Assembly: GCF_000612845.1 (NCBI RefSeq) | Contig: NZ_CCAT010000040.1 | Location: 1 to 64,000 of the forward strand | DNA length: 64,000 nucleotides | Direction: 5' to 3' | From: Clostridium ihumii AP5 | Lineage (GTDB): Bacteria; Bacillota; Clostridia; Clostridiales; Clostridiaceae | Shown here: positions 26,460 to 36,158 of the stretch, one piece after another | Layout: each line of letters starts with the position of its first letter | How positions within the stretch are numbered: the stretch's first letter is position 1 | The notes under the pieces: generated by a model | The model's input: only the letters and a program-made list of their open reading frames with translations | The model's database searches: none | What the model was told of the DNA's origin: nothing | Position numbers and translations under genes: made by a program

Positions 26460-27494
26460 TTGTTTAATTTTAATTTAATGAATAATATTATTTATGTATT
26501 TGTAGCCATGATTATAGACTTTATATTAGGTGATCCTAATTGGCTACCTCATCCAATAATATATATAGGAAAACTTATAAGTAAAATAGAAAAGAAATTT
26601 AGAGATAAATATGGTAACAATGAAAAATTGAAAAGAGCTGGAGGAATTATGGTTATAATAGTATGTTTAGTGACTTACTTTATACCATATATACTCCTAA
26701 GATTTGCACTTATAAGTAGGCCAATTTTTCATATATTAAATGTATTAATAATCTGGACTACACTTGCAGCAAAAAGTTTAGATAAAGCGGCTATGGAAGT
26801 ATATTATTCTTTGCAAAAAGATGATATAGATGATGCAAGAATTAAGCTTTCATATATAGTTGGAAGAGATACTAGTGGACTTTCTAAGCATGAAATAATA
26901 AGAGCAGATATAGAAACAATTGCGGAAAATGCTTCAGATGGAATAATTGCACCTATATTTTATGCATTAATTGGTGGTGCACCACTTGCAATGATGTATA
27001 AAGGTGTAAATACTATGGATTCTATGGTTGGATACTTAAATGAAAAGTATAAGAATATAGGATTCTTCCCAGCAAAGGTAGATGATGTATTTAATTTTAT
27101 ACCTGCAAGATTAACAGGGCTTCTTATGTGTTTATGTGCTTTTGTTGTTAAGGGAAATATAATTAAGAGCTTTAAAATTATGATTAGAGATAGAAAAAAT
27201 CATAAAAGTCCTAATTGTGCTTACCCAGAAGCAGCAACAGCAGGAGCATTGAAGATTCAACTTGGTGGAACAAATGTATATTTTGGAGAAGTTGTTTATA
27301 AACCAACTATTGGAGATAATATAAATGAGTTAACAGAAGAACATATAAAAAAATCAGTAAAGCTTATGTATGCAAGTGAAGTATTATTAGTTCTTATAAT
27401 GGTTATTGTACTAATTTCAATATATGCATATATGATTTATTTAATAATGGAGCTTTTTAGATTAAAGTCTAAATATGTTATGAATTTATTTTAA
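26460..27494 (+). CDS. cbiB: Adenosylcobinamide-phosphate synthase
   Basis: This membrane protein of about 344 residues attaches (R)-1-amino-2-propanol O-phosphate to adenosylcobyric acid. Family motifs are DFILGDPNWLPHPIIYIGKLI near 20, YIVGRDTSGLSKHEIIRADIETIAENASDG near 134, GAPLAMMYKGVNTMDSMVGY near 174 and NCAYPEAATAGAL near 255. Four to five hydrophobic segments are present. The start is a TTG at 26460 with a weak TAGGTG site; an ATG at 26478 is an alternative. It is in the operon between cbiP and cobD. Confidence 0.94.
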   Translation: MFNFNLMNNIIYVFVAMIIDFILGDPNWLPHPIIYIGKLISKIEKKFRDKYGNNEKLKRAGGIMVIIVCLVTYFIPYILLRFALISRPIFHILNVLIIWTTLAAKSLDKAAMEVYYSLQKDDIDDARIKLSYIVGRDTSGLSKHEIIRADIETIAENASDGIIAPIFYALIGGAPLAMMYKGVNTMDSMVGYLNEKYKNIGFFPAKVDDVFNFIPARLTGLLMCLCAFVVKGNIIKSFKIMIRDRKNHKSPNCAYPEAATAGALKIQLGGTNVYFGEVVYKPTIGDNINELTEEHIKKSVKLMYASEVLLVLIMVIVLISIYAYMIYLIMELFRLKSKYVMNLF

Positions 27495-27524
27495 ATAATA
27501 ATTTCAAAGATTGAGGTGGTGTTT

Positions 27525-28616
27525 TTGAAACACGGAGGAGATATTTATAGTGATGGAATACTAAAGGGCAAAACATTAATAGATTTTAGTTCTAATATAA
27601 ACCCTTTAGGTGTTCCTAAAAGTTTTAGTGAGCATATAGAAGAAGCTGTATCAATGCTTACAGTTTATCCAGATATAAAGTATAGAGCTTTAAAAAGTAA
27701 TATAAAAGAGTATCTAGATAAATCTTATAGTTATTTTGGACAAAATGAAAGAAAATTTGGATTTAATGATAAAAACATATTACTTGGTAATGGTGCATCG
27801 GAAATTTTGGATTTAGCAATAAAATCATTAAAATCAATAACTATTGTGGTTCCTTCTTTTGTTGAGTATGAAGATAATGCAAGAAAGCATGGAGTAACTT
27901 TAAAATATTCATATTTAAAAGAAAACTTTAATTATGATTATGAAGATATATTAGAAAAAGTAAAAACTACAGAGGGATTGATTATAGGAAATCCTAATAA
28001 TCCTAATGGATGTAAAATTGATAAAGAAAAATTTAAAGCTATATTAGATTATTGTGAAGAAAATAAAAAAATTATTTTAATAGATGAAGCATTTATTGAG
28101 TTTACACTGGATATAAATAATAGCTTTATAGATCTTGTTAATGATTATAATTGTTTATTCATAGTAAGAGCAATAACAAAATTTTATGGGCTTCCAGGAG
28201 TAAGATTTGGATTTGGAATAACAAAAAATGAAAAAATCATTGATTATTTTAATTTAATGCAAAATCCTTGGAATGTAAATTGCTTTGCAGAAGTGGCTGT
28301 AAAGTATTCATTAAAAGACATAGAATACATAAAACAATCTATAAATTGGATAAGAGTTCAGAGAGAGATGATGCTTAATGAATTAAAAAATATTAAATTT
28401 ATAGATAAAGTATATAATACATATGGAAACTATATACTTATTAAACTTAGAGATATTAATTGTAATGAATTATATGAAAAATTAAAAGAACAAGAAATAA
28501 TAATTAGAAAATGTGATAATTATAAAGGTTTAGATAATAAATTTATAAGAGTCGCTATAAAAGATGAAAATTTAAACTTAAAATTAATAGATGCACTAAA
28601 AAGCATAAAAATGTAA
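27525..28616 (+). CDS. cobD: L-threonine-O-3-phosphate decarboxylase (CobD)
   Basis: This PLP enzyme of 363 residues in the HisC-like aminotransferase fold makes (R)-1-amino-2-propanol O-phosphate for the arm added by CbiB. Visible are the start KHGGDIYSDGI, DFSSNINPLGVP near 22, GNGASEILDLAIKSL near 88, IGNPNNPNGCKI near 155 and the PLP lysine in AITKFYGLPGVRFGFG near 220. I chose the TTG at 27525 because GAGGTGG lies just upstream and the family begins at KHGG; the GTG codons further upstream overlap that site. HisC activity is possible but the context argues for CobD. Confidence 0.9.
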   Translation: MKHGGDIYSDGILKGKTLIDFSSNINPLGVPKSFSEHIEEAVSMLTVYPDIKYRALKSNIKEYLDKSYSYFGQNERKFGFNDKNILLGNGASEILDLAIKSLKSITIVVPSFVEYEDNARKHGVTLKYSYLKENFNYDYEDILEKVKTTEGLIIGNPNNPNGCKIDKEKFKAILDYCEENKKIILIDEAFIEFTLDINNSFIDLVNDYNCLFIVRAITKFYGLPGVRFGFGITKNEKIIDYFNLMQNPWNVNCFAEVAVKYSLKDIEYIKQSINWIRVQREMMLNELKNIKFIDKVYNTYGNYILIKLRDINCNELYEKLKEQEIIIRKCDNYKGLDNKFIRVAIKDENLNLKLIDALKSIKM

Positions 28617-28631
28617 TAAAAGGTGTTTTGT

Positions 28632-29264
28632 ATGAATGATGAATTGAGCTTTATATCAGTAAAATCAAATAAGTTAAAAGTACTTATTATAGGTGGAGGA
28701 AAGGCGGGTTTTATAAAGTCTAAGTCTTTCCTAAATAAAGGTGCATGTGTAAAAGTAATATCACAAGAATTTTGCAGTGAATTTAAAAGTTTATTAGAAT
28801 ATGAAAGACTTTCACTATCTAGTGAAATGTATAGTGAAAGTTTGATAAATCAATGTCATATAGTAGTTATTGCTACCAGTGATAAAAACTTAAACGATAC
28901 AATAAGGAATCATTGTGAAAAAACTTATAAAATCTATATAGATACTACGGAAGTAGAGAAAAGTCTTTGTATAACTCCAACGATGGGAGAAAGCAAAAAT
29001 ATAGTATTTGCACTTCATACTAAAGGGAAAAGTCCAAAAACATCTGTTTTTGTAAGAGATATTATGAGCGAGAGTTTAATGAAATATGATGATTATGTAG
29101 AGTTTTCTTTGAAAGTACGAAATTCAATAGATGATATGAAGAAAAAAATAGAAGTCATGAATTTTATAAGCACAAAAGATTTTTTATACTTTTTTAATAA
29201 AGGATATGGAGAAAAAATTTTAAAATTATTTTATGGAGGTCTTAGCCTTGAAGATAGCAACTAG
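28632..29264 (+). CDS. Precorrin-2 dehydrogenase-like protein
   Basis: This protein of 210 residues has an N-terminal NAD-binding fold ([21 protein letters not shown] near 17-37) and a segment [13 protein letters not shown] that matches the VNVVDDPELC region holding the catalytic Asp in CysG/Met8p. It oxidises precorrin-2 to sirohydrochlorin, which CbiK then metallates with cobalt. The C-terminal part is diverged from the usual siroheme synthase dimerisation domain. The ATG at 28632 has AGGTG upstream. The 3' end overlaps hemC by 17 nt. Confidence 0.85.
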   Translation: MNDELSFISVKSNKLKVLIIGGGKAGFIKSKSFLNKGACVKVISQEFCSEFKSLLEYERLSLSSEMYSESLINQCHIVVIATSDKNLNDTIRNHCEKTYKIYIDTTEVEKSLCITPTMGESKNIVFALHTKGKSPKTSVFVRDIMSESLMKYDDYVEFSLKVRNSIDDMKKKIEVMNFISTKDFLYFFNKGYGEKILKLFYGGLSLEDSN

Positions 29265-30114
29265 AAAAAGTAAATTAGCACAAGTTCAAACAGAGTATGT
29301 AATGGAACTTGTAGAGAAAACTCATAATGTAAAGTGTGAAAAAGTATTAACAGATACTTTAGGAGATAAAAGATTAGATGTAACACTTGATAAAATAGGG
29401 GGCAAGGGACTTTTTATAAAAGAGCTTGAAGTTCTAATGCTTGAAGGAAAAGCGGATGCAGCTGTGCATAGTATGAAAGATATGCCTTATGAATTGCCAG
29501 AAGGGTTTATAATAGCAGCAAGTCCAATACGTGAAGATGTTAGAGATGCATTTGTTTCATTAAATGGAGTTAAGTTTAATGAGTTAAAAAATGGAGCTAA
29601 AATAGGAACAAGTAGTAGAAGAAGAGCTACTCAATTGAAGGCATTAAGACCTGATTTAGAAATTGTTCCAATAAGAGGAAATGTTCAAACAAGACTTGAT
29701 AAAATAGAGAAAGAAAATTTAGATGGAATTATATTAGCAGCAGCTGGATTAAAAAGACTTGGCATGGAATGCATAATAACTAACTATTTTGATGTTAGAG
29801 AAATAGTTCCAGCTATAGCACAAGGTGCATTAGGAATAGAGGTTCATGAAACACTTAAAAACAAAGAAGTATTTACATCATTAAATGATGAAAGAACTAG
29901 AATATGTGTAGATGCTGAAAGAAGTTTTATGAAAGCATTAAAGGGTGATTGTCATTCAACAATAGGTGCATATGCTGAAATAAAAGATGATAATATGAAT
30001 ATCATTGGAATATATGAAGTAAATGGGAAACTTGTAAAAAAAGAAGTTAATGGGAAAGTAGAAGATAATATAAAATTAGGAGAGGAACTTGCCTCTTTAA
30101 TATTAAATTCATAG
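29248..30114 (+). CDS. hemC: Porphobilinogen deaminase
   Basis: This enzyme of 288 residues polymerises four porphobilinogen units into hydroxymethylbilane. Motifs include [13 protein letters not shown] at the start, [13 protein letters not shown] near 75 with the catalytic Asp, [17 protein letters not shown] near 122 and the dipyrromethane-binding Cys in [14 protein letters not shown] near 235. The start is a TTG at 29248 with GGAGG 8 nt upstream; an ATG at 29233 overlaps that site. The overlap with the previous gene implies translational coupling. Confidence 0.96.
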   Translation: MKIATRKSKLAQVQTEYVMELVEKTHNVKCEKVLTDTLGDKRLDVTLDKIGGKGLFIKELEVLMLEGKADAAVHSMKDMPYELPEGFIIAASPIREDVRDAFVSLNGVKFNELKNGAKIGTSSRRRATQLKALRPDLEIVPIRGNVQTRLDKIEKENLDGIILAAAGLKRLGMECIITNYFDVREIVPAIAQGALGIEVHETLKNKEVFTSLNDERTRICVDAERSFMKALKGDCHSTIGAYAEIKDDNMNIIGIYEVNGKLVKKEVNGKVEDNIKLGEELASLILNS

Positions 30115-30126
30115 GAGGAAGTTTAT

Positions 30127-31590
30127 ATGAGCAAAGTATATTTAATTGGTGCAGGTCCAGGACATGAAGAACTTATAACGTTAAGAGCTGTAAATGTGCT
30201 TAAAAATTGTACAGCTATAATGTATGACAGACTTTGTGGAGAAAGTTTTTTACAATATGTAAATAGCAATGCTGAAATTTATTATTGTGGAAAAGAGCCA
30301 GGATGTCATTATAAGAGTCAAGAAGAAATAAACAATATGCTAGTTAAACTTGCAAAAGAAGGACATATTGTTGGAAGAGTAAAAGGTGGAGATCCATATG
30401 TTTTTGGAAGAGGTGGAGAAGAAGCACTTTCTTTATTAGAGGAAAACATAGAATTTGAAGTTGTACCAGGGGTAACATCACCTATATCAGTTTTAAATTA
30501 TGGTGGAATTCCAGTAACGCATAGAGGAATTGCAAGAGGATTTCATATTTTTACAGCAAAAAGCAAAGATAATATGGACTTAGACTTTTCAGTTATATCC
30601 AAGCTAAAAGGAACTTTAATTTTTATGATGGGTTTTGAAAAGTTAGAATTAATAACTAAAAGCTTAATTGAAAATGGAATGGATGAGACTACACCTTGTG
30701 GAGTAGTTATGAGGGGAACAACATCAAAGCAAAAAAAAGCAATTGGAACATTAAAGGATATAAAGGAAAAAGCTATAGAAGGTGGACTTTCTAATCCTAG
30801 TATAATAGTTGTTGGTGATGTTGTTAAGTTCAATGATAAGTTAAATTGGTTTGAAAATAAACCTTTATTTGGCAAAAATATTTGTGTAACAAGAACGAAA
30901 GAACAAAGCAAAGAAATAAGAGCAAAACTTGTTGACTTAGGTGCTGAAGTTACAGAAATAAATTCTATAAAGATAAAGCCAACTGGAGAGAATTTAGATC
31001 AATATGTAGAAAAATTACCACATTATGATTACATAGTTATAACAAGTGCAAATGCAGCAAAGGTATTCTTTGAACATTTAATAGAAAAAGAAATTGATAT
31101 AAGAAATATAAAAGCTAAGTTTGTTACAATAGGACCAGCAAGTGATAAAAAAGTAAGACAGTATGGTGTAATTCCTGTGTTATGTGCTAAAGAATATGTA
31201 GCTGAAAAACTATTTGAACAAATGAAGGATATCATAAAACCAAATGATAAGATACTTCTTCCAAGATCTAAAAAAGCAAGAAACTTTTTAGTAGAAGCTT
31301 TAGAAGATAAGGGATGTATAGTTGATGAATGTCATATATATGAACCAGAAGTTGGTGACAACTTAGGTGTAAATAGATTTTCAGAGTGTGATGCGGTAAT
31401 ATTTACTAGCCCAAGTACAGTAGAAAATATGATAAAGCTAACTAGTGTAGAGGATATAAAAAAGAAAACAGTGGTATCTATAGGGCCAATAACGTCTATA
31501 AAACTTAATGAAAATCAAATAGATCATATAGTATGTGATGAAAGTAGCAACGAAGGCTTAATAAATAAACTTATTGAATTATATAATTAA
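30127..31590 (+). CDS. cobA-hemD: Fused uroporphyrinogen-III C-methyltransferase / uroporphyrinogen-III synthase
   Basis: This bifunctional protein has 487 residues. Residues about 1-240 are a SAM-dependent methyltransferase that makes precorrin-2 (VYLIGAGPGHEELITLRAV, YDRLCGESFLQYV, RVKGGDPYVFGRGGEE, VPGVTSPISVLNYGGIPVTHRG). Residues about 250-487 are a uroporphyrinogen-III synthase (NICVTRTKEQSKEI, TSANAAKVFFEHL, FTSPSTVENMI). The fusion is common in clostridia. AGGAGG lies upstream. A large repeat begins right at the stop codon and separates it from hemB by about 490 nt. Confidence 0.95.
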   Translation: MSKVYLIGAGPGHEELITLRAVNVLKNCTAIMYDRLCGESFLQYVNSNAEIYYCGKEPGCHYKSQEEINNMLVKLAKEGHIVGRVKGGDPYVFGRGGEEALSLLEENIEFEVVPGVTSPISVLNYGGIPVTHRGIARGFHIFTAKSKDNMDLDFSVISKLKGTLIFMMGFEKLELITKSLIENGMDETTPCGVVMRGTTSKQKKAIGTLKDIKEKAIEGGLSNPSIIVVGDVVKFNDKLNWFENKPLFGKNICVTRTKEQSKEIRAKLVDLGAEVTEINSIKIKPTGENLDQYVEKLPHYDYIVITSANAAKVFFEHLIEKEIDIRNIKAKFVTIGPASDKKVRQYGVIPVLCAKEYVAEKLFEQMKDIIKPNDKILLPRSKKARNFLVEALEDKGCIVDECHIYEPEVGDNLGVNRFSECDAVIFTSPSTVENMIKLTSVEDIKKKTVVSIGPITSIKLNENQIDHIVCDESSNEGLINKLIELYN

Positions 31591-32040
31591 AATATAAAAT
31601 GAGAATAATGTTATTACAAGGAGTAGGAATTATTTAAAACGTTATTCATAAAAATTTCAAAGAAACTCTAATAAATTTGATATTTTATTTACAGGACTAA
31701 ACGGCTGAATCGACGTCCTGTCTAGGCAGTCGCTGAACCCGTCCTTGGGTTCAGGTCCTGAAAATAAAACACAAATTAATAAGATTTTCTAAATCAATTT
31801 TTAAAGAAATACTTATTTAAATAATTCCTGCTCCTTGATGAAAAAAGTTTTGAATTGAAGTTTTGAATTGATAAGTTTGTTATTTTAAATTTATATAGCA
31901 AATTAGTTAAAAAGATAATTTTTAGGTATTTCTATTTTAAATATTAAAAACGGAGTGAATGATATTCACTATTATTGTTAATTGGTTGCAAATGTAATAA
32001 TGCAAATAAGTTGAAGCTTTAATGATGAATAGATGAAAAA
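31591..32040. repeat. Dispersed intergenic repeat R4, containing structured core A1
   Basis: This lies inside the cobalamin operon, starting at the last base of the cobA-hemD stop codon. The left half is the long-stem element (see 31617-31837). The right half has blocks of the other unit: TAGCAAATTAGTTAAAAA, TTTTTAGGTATTTCTATTTT and TTGTTAATTGGTTGCAAAT. No gene is seen in it. Confidence 0.8.
31617..31837 (+). ncRNA. Candidate structured RNA element, copy A1
   Basis: The outer ends pair over 22 positions with one mismatch (left 31617-31638, right 31816-31837). Inside, CAGGAC (31692-31697) pairs with GTCCTG (31755-31760). The enclosed segment gives CGGCTG/CAGTCG (31702-31707 with 31727-31732) and CTGAACCC/GGGTTCAG (31733-31754, 6-nt loop), packed side by side as a three-way junction with only TAAA unpaired. 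The core is far more GC-rich than its surroundings and recurs at 56.1 and 61.1 kb with compensatory changes. The strand is inferred from operon direction. Confidence 0.6.
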
Positions 32041-32077
32041 CTTAAGAAGTAAGAAAGATTTATAAGGGGTGTTTTTT

Positions 32078-33046
32078 ATGTTAACAGGATTAAGAAGACT
32101 AAGAGAAAATGATGCAATAAGATCAATGGTGAGAGAAACTATATTAAATACAAATGATTTTATATTCCCTATTTTTGTTGTTGAGGGAGAAAATATAAAA
32201 GAGGAAATATCATCTTTAAAGGGAAACTATCACTGGTCATTAGATAGATTACCAGAAGTTATAGAAGATGTAAAAAAAGCAAAAGTAAGAGGGGTTATAG
32301 TGTTTGGATTACCAGATCATAAAGATGAAGTTGGAACTTCTGCTTTTGAAGAAAATGGTATAGTTCAAAAAGCTGTTAGAAAAATAAAAGAATTAGATAA
32401 AAATTTATTTGTAATAACAGATGTTTGTATGTGTCAATATACTAGTCATGGACATTGTGGAATTATAGAAGGTGAAAGAGTTGTTAATGATAAGTCAGTA
32501 GAAGTAATAGCTAGAATTGCATTATCACATGCAAAAGCAGGTGCTGACATGGTTGCTCCTTCAGATATGATGGATGGAAGAATTGGGGCAATAAGAGATA
32601 TTTTAGATGAAAATGGATATGATTATGTTTCAATAATGGCATATAGTGCTAAGTATTGTTCAGCTATGTATGGTCCATTTAGAGCAGCAGCTAATTCAGC
32701 TCCACAATTTGGCGATAGAAAAACTTATCAAATGGATCCAGCAAATGGTCGTGAAGCATTAAGAGAAATAGAAGCAGACATTGTTGAAGGTGCTGATATT
32801 ATAATGGTAAAACCAGCAATGATATATTTAGATGTAGTTAAAGCAGCATATGATATGTTTAATATTCCAATAGCAGCTTACAATGTAAGTGGTGAATATG
32901 CAATGATAAAATGTGCTAGTGAAAATGGCTTATTAGATGAAAGAGCAGCAGCGCTTGAGATGTTAACATCTATAAAAAGAGCTGGAGCAAAATTAATAAT
33001 AACATACTATGCATTACAAGCATCAGAATGGCTAAATGAAAATTAG
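32078..33046 (+). CDS. hemB: Porphobilinogen synthase (delta-aminolevulinate dehydratase)
   Basis: This enzyme of 322 residues condenses two 5-aminolevulinates. The active-site lysines lie in SIMAYSAKYCSAMYGP near 195 and ADIIMVKPAMIYLD near 248. The cysteines in DVCMCQYTSHGHCG near 118 make the zinc site of zinc-dependent HemB. The ATG at 32078 has AAGGGG about 9 nt upstream; an in-frame GTG at 32069 overlaps that site. The repeat upstream separates it from cobA-hemD. cbiA begins 12 nt after its stop. Confidence 0.97.
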   Translation: MLTGLRRLRENDAIRSMVRETILNTNDFIFPIFVVEGENIKEEISSLKGNYHWSLDRLPEVIEDVKKAKVRGVIVFGLPDHKDEVGTSAFEENGIVQKAVRKIKELDKNLFVITDVCMCQYTSHGHCGIIEGERVVNDKSVEVIARIALSHAKAGADMVAPSDMMDGRIGAIRDILDENGYDYVSIMAYSAKYCSAMYGPFRAAANSAPQFGDRKTYQMDPANGREALREIEADIVEGADIIMVKPAMIYLDVVKAAYDMFNIPIAAYNVSGEYAMIKCASENGLLDERAAALEMLTSIKRAGAKLIITYYALQASEWLNEN

Positions 33047-33057
33047 AGAGTGAAGAT

Positions 33058-34383
33058 ATGAAAGGTATAGTTATATCATCTAATTGTAGTGGTGGCGGAA
33101 AAACCACCACTACTCTTGGAATAATGAAAGCATTAATGAAAAAAGGGTACGATGTCCAAGGATATAAGGTTGGACCAGATTACATAGACCCAGCATTCCA
33201 TTCACATATTACTAAAAAATCTAGTAGAAATCTAGATTTATTCTTAATGGGTGAACAGGGAGTAAAATCTGCATTTTCAAGGGGATATGGAGATGTTGCA
33301 GTTGTTGAAGGCGTTATGGGAATTTTTGATGGTAAAGGAATTGATAGTAAGTACTCAACAGCACATGTAGCTGAAGTATTAGATTTACCAATTATTTTAA
33401 TATTAAGTCCTAAAGCACAAAGTGCAACATTAGCAGCTGAAATTCAAGGAATATTAAATTATAAAGATGATTTTGTAAAAAAAACTAATATAAAAGGTGT
33501 AATTTTAAATAACATATCACCAGCATATTATAATCTTTTAAAAGAAATTATAGAAAAAAATTGTCATATTAAAGTTTATGGATATATACCAAAAGATGAG
33601 GAATTATCTTTAGAATCTAGACATTTAGGTTTAGTACAGTGCAGTGAAATTAATGATATAGATTTTAAAATAGAAAAATGTAGTAATCATATATTAGAAA
33701 ATATAGATATAGATGAATTAATAAGTGATTTTAAAGAAACTGCTAAATATGAGGATAAATTTCATATAGAAAATAGAAGTATGAAAATTGCTATTGCAAA
33801 AGATGAGGCCTTTAGTTTCTATTATAAAGAAAACTTAGAACTTCTATCTGAAATTGGAGAAATTATTTACTTTAGTCCATTAAAAGACAAAGAATTACCA
33901 GAAAATATAGATTTTCTATATTTAGGTGGTGGATATCCAGAAGTTTTTGCAAAAGAACTTTCAAGTAATGAAAGTATGAGGTTATCCATAAAGAATGCAT
34001 TAGATAATGGCTTAAAATGCTATGCTGAATGTGGAGGGCTTATGTATCTTACAGAGGGCATAGAAGATTTAAATGGTAACATTTGTGAAATGGTAGGATT
34101 TTTTAATGGAAAAAGTATAATGACTAAAAGACTTCAGAATTTTGGATATTGTACAAATTATATAGATAAAATTAATGGAAACATTAATGGACATGAATTT
34201 CATAAATCTAAAGTTGAACTTAATGAAAATACAATATATAACATTAAAAAAGAAACTTATAATGGAACAATCAAAGAGTGGAAATGTGGATATAAAAAAA
34301 ATAACACATTAGGTGGATATTGTCATATACATTTCTTTTCTAATATTGCATTTTTGAATTTTTTAATGGATAATAATAATTAG
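33058..34383 (+). CDS. cbiA: Cobyrinic acid a,c-diamide synthase
   Basis: This enzyme of 441 residues amidates carboxyls a and c of cobyrinic acid. The N-terminal ATPase shows SSNCSGGGKTTTTLGIMKAL near 6, YKVGPDYIDPAFH near 38 and EGVMGIFDG near 83. The C-terminal glutaminase has its Cys in CYAECGGLMYLTEG near 325 and its His in GYCHIHFFSN near 425. The ribosome site is GAGAGTGAAG. The operon continues with cbiC 48 nt downstream. Confidence 0.95.
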   Translation: MKGIVISSNCSGGGKTTTTLGIMKALMKKGYDVQGYKVGPDYIDPAFHSHITKKSSRNLDLFLMGEQGVKSAFSRGYGDVAVVEGVMGIFDGKGIDSKYSTAHVAEVLDLPIILILSPKAQSATLAAEIQGILNYKDDFVKKTNIKGVILNNISPAYYNLLKEIIEKNCHIKVYGYIPKDEELSLESRHLGLVQCSEINDIDFKIEKCSNHILENIDIDELISDFKETAKYEDKFHIENRSMKIAIAKDEAFSFYYKENLELLSEIGEIIYFSPLKDKELPENIDFLYLGGGYPEVFAKELSSNESMRLSIKNALDNGLKCYAECGGLMYLTEGIEDLNGNICEMVGFFNGKSIMTKRLQNFGYCTNYIDKINGNINGHEFHKSKVELNENTIYNIKKETYNGTIKEWKCGYKKNNTLGGYCHIHFFSNIAFLNFLMDNNN

Positions 34384-34430
34384 TTAATAAGAATTATACG
34401 AAATAATTTCATACAAAGGGAGAATAAAAA

Positions 34431-35057
34431 ATGATTGATTATGTAAAAAGCCCTATGGGAATAGAAGAAAAAAGTTTAGAAATAATTGAAAGTGAAATGG
34501 CTCCACATAATTTTGATGAGGCGGAGTTAAAAGTAGTAAAAAGAGTTATACATACAACAGCAGATTTTGATTACCAAAACATAATACATTTTAGTGAAGA
34601 TGCTATAGAAAAAGCTAAAGAAATATTAAAAAAAGGTGTAACAATATATACAGACACTAACATGGCTCTTTCAGGAATAAGCAAGCCTTCATTAAAAAAA
34701 TTAGGATGTGACGTTCAATGTTTTGTTGCTAGAGAAGACGTTGCAAAAGAAGCTAAAGAAAGAGCTATAACAAGATCTATGGCTGGTGTTGAAAAAGCTG
34801 TAGAAGAAGGCGTAGAATTTTTCGTGTTTGGAAATGCACCAACTGCAATCTATAGACTTTTAGAACTTGTAGAAGAAGGAAAAGCTAAACCTAAGTTTGT
34901 AGTAGGAGCACCAGTAGGATTTGTAGGAGCTAAAGAAAGTAAAGAACTTTTAGAAAAGTATGATATACCAATGATAACAATAAGAGGAAGAAAAGGTGGA
35001 AGTACTGTAGCTGCTGCAATAATGAATGCGATTATGTATATGATGGTACAAAGATAA
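34431..35057 (+). CDS. cbiC: Cobalt-precorrin-8 methylmutase
   Basis: This enzyme of 208 residues moves a methyl group from C-11 to C-12 to give cobyrinic acid. Visible are IEEKSLEIIESEM near 10, the catalytic His in RVIHTTADFDYQNI near 40, TDTNMALSGIS near 75, NAPTAIYRLLELVEEG near 137 and VGAPVGFVGAKESK near 160. AGGGAG lies 9 nt upstream. cbiD follows after 3 nt. Confidence 0.96.
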   Translation: MIDYVKSPMGIEEKSLEIIESEMAPHNFDEAELKVVKRVIHTTADFDYQNIIHFSEDAIEKAKEILKKGVTIYTDTNMALSGISKPSLKKLGCDVQCFVAREDVAKEAKERAITRSMAGVEKAVEEGVEFFVFGNAPTAIYRLLELVEEGKAKPKFVVGAPVGFVGAKESKELLEKYDIPMITIRGRKGGSTVAAAIMNAIMYMMVQR

Positions 35058-35060
35058 AAA

Positions 35061-36155
35061 ATGTTAGATTTATATGTAGAAGCAAACGGAAAAAAATTAA
35101 GATGTGGATATACTACAGGATCTTGTGCAACAGCAGCAGCAAAAGCAGCTACAATAATGTTATATGATGAACATAAAACACCATTAAAAAGTATAGGTAT
35201 AGAAACACCAAAAGGCATTGATTTAAATTTGGAAATACATGATGTAGTATTTGGTGAAGATTATGTAGAATGCTCTGTAATTAAAGATGGTGGCGATGAC
35301 ATAGATATAACAAATGGAATAAAAATTTTTGCAAGGGCTACTAAAAAAGAAAATGGTTATACTTTAAAAGGTGGAAAAGGCGTAGGAACTGTAATGGGAG
35401 AAGGTCTTTACATAAAAAAAGGAGAACCAGCTATAAATCCTGTTCCAAGAGCAATGATAGAAAGTCAAGTTAAAAGAGTACTTAAAGAAAATTGTGGTGT
35501 TGAAATAACTATATTTATACCTAATGGTGAAGAGATAGCCAAAAAAACTTTTAATCCAAGACTTAATATTGTTGGTGGAATATCAGTTTTGGGAACTACT
35601 GGAATAGTTATGCCAATGTCAGAAGAAGCGCTTATAGAATCAGTAAAACTTGAGATTAATCAAAAAGTTGAAAGTGGTAGCAAAGAACTTATATTATTAT
35701 TTGGAAATATGGGTGAAGACTTTGCTAAAAAATATAACTTACCTACAAAAGATATGGTGATTATATCAAACTTTGTAGGTAAGGCACTGGAATGTGTAGT
35801 TTCTAAAAAAATAAAAAAAGTAACTATAGTAGGACACATAGGTAAACTTTGTAAAGTAGCTAGTGGTGCATTTAATACACATAGTAGAGTTTGTGATGTT
35901 AGACTTGAAACATTAGCCTTAGAACTTGCACTTATGGGATATGACACAGAACTTGTTAGAAAAGTTTACAGTGAAAAAACTACTGAAGGAGCTGTGGAAC
36001 TTTTAGGTGATGGTTTTGAAGAATTATATGAAAATATAGGAAGAAAAGTTATAGAGCGAATGAAAATATTCACTTATGGTGAATTAGAAGTTGATGCAAT
36101 TATGTATTCAATGAAAAGAGGGATATTATTTAGCTCTATAGAGGAAAGAAGGTAA
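35061..36155 (+). CDS. cbiD: Cobalt-precorrin-5B C1-methyltransferase
   Basis: This methyltransferase of 364 residues is specific to the anaerobic cobalamin route. Motifs are [19 protein letters not shown] near 10, [12 protein letters not shown] near 74, [11 protein letters not shown] near 122 and [19 protein letters not shown] near 174. It starts 3 nt after the cbiC stop, with its ribosome site inside cbiC, so translation is coupled. cbiE follows after 3 nt. Confidence 0.96.
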   Translation: MLDLYVEANGKKLRCGYTTGSCATAAAKAATIMLYDEHKTPLKSIGIETPKGIDLNLEIHDVVFGEDYVECSVIKDGGDDIDITNGIKIFARATKKENGYTLKGGKGVGTVMGEGLYIKKGEPAINPVPRAMIESQVKRVLKENCGVEITIFIPNGEEIAKKTFNPRLNIVGGISVLGTTGIVMPMSEEALIESVKLEINQKVESGSKELILLFGNMGEDFAKKYNLPTKDMVIISNFVGKALECVVSKKIKKVTIVGHIGKLCKVASGAFNTHSRVCDVRLETLALELALMGYDTELVRKVYSEKTTEGAVELLGDGFEELYENIGRKVIERMKIFTYGELEVDAIMYSMKRGILFSSIEERR

Positions 36156-36158
36156 GGT

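Noticed and set aside
29233-29247. ATG at 29233 as start of hemC
   Set aside because: It lies over the ribosome site; the family N-terminus KIATRKS fits the TTG at 29248.
31690-31762. Resemblance of the ACTAAACGGC segment to the R element of group I introns
   Set aside because: The P, Q and S elements and a coherent P3-P7 fold are not found around it, and the element lies between genes, not within one.
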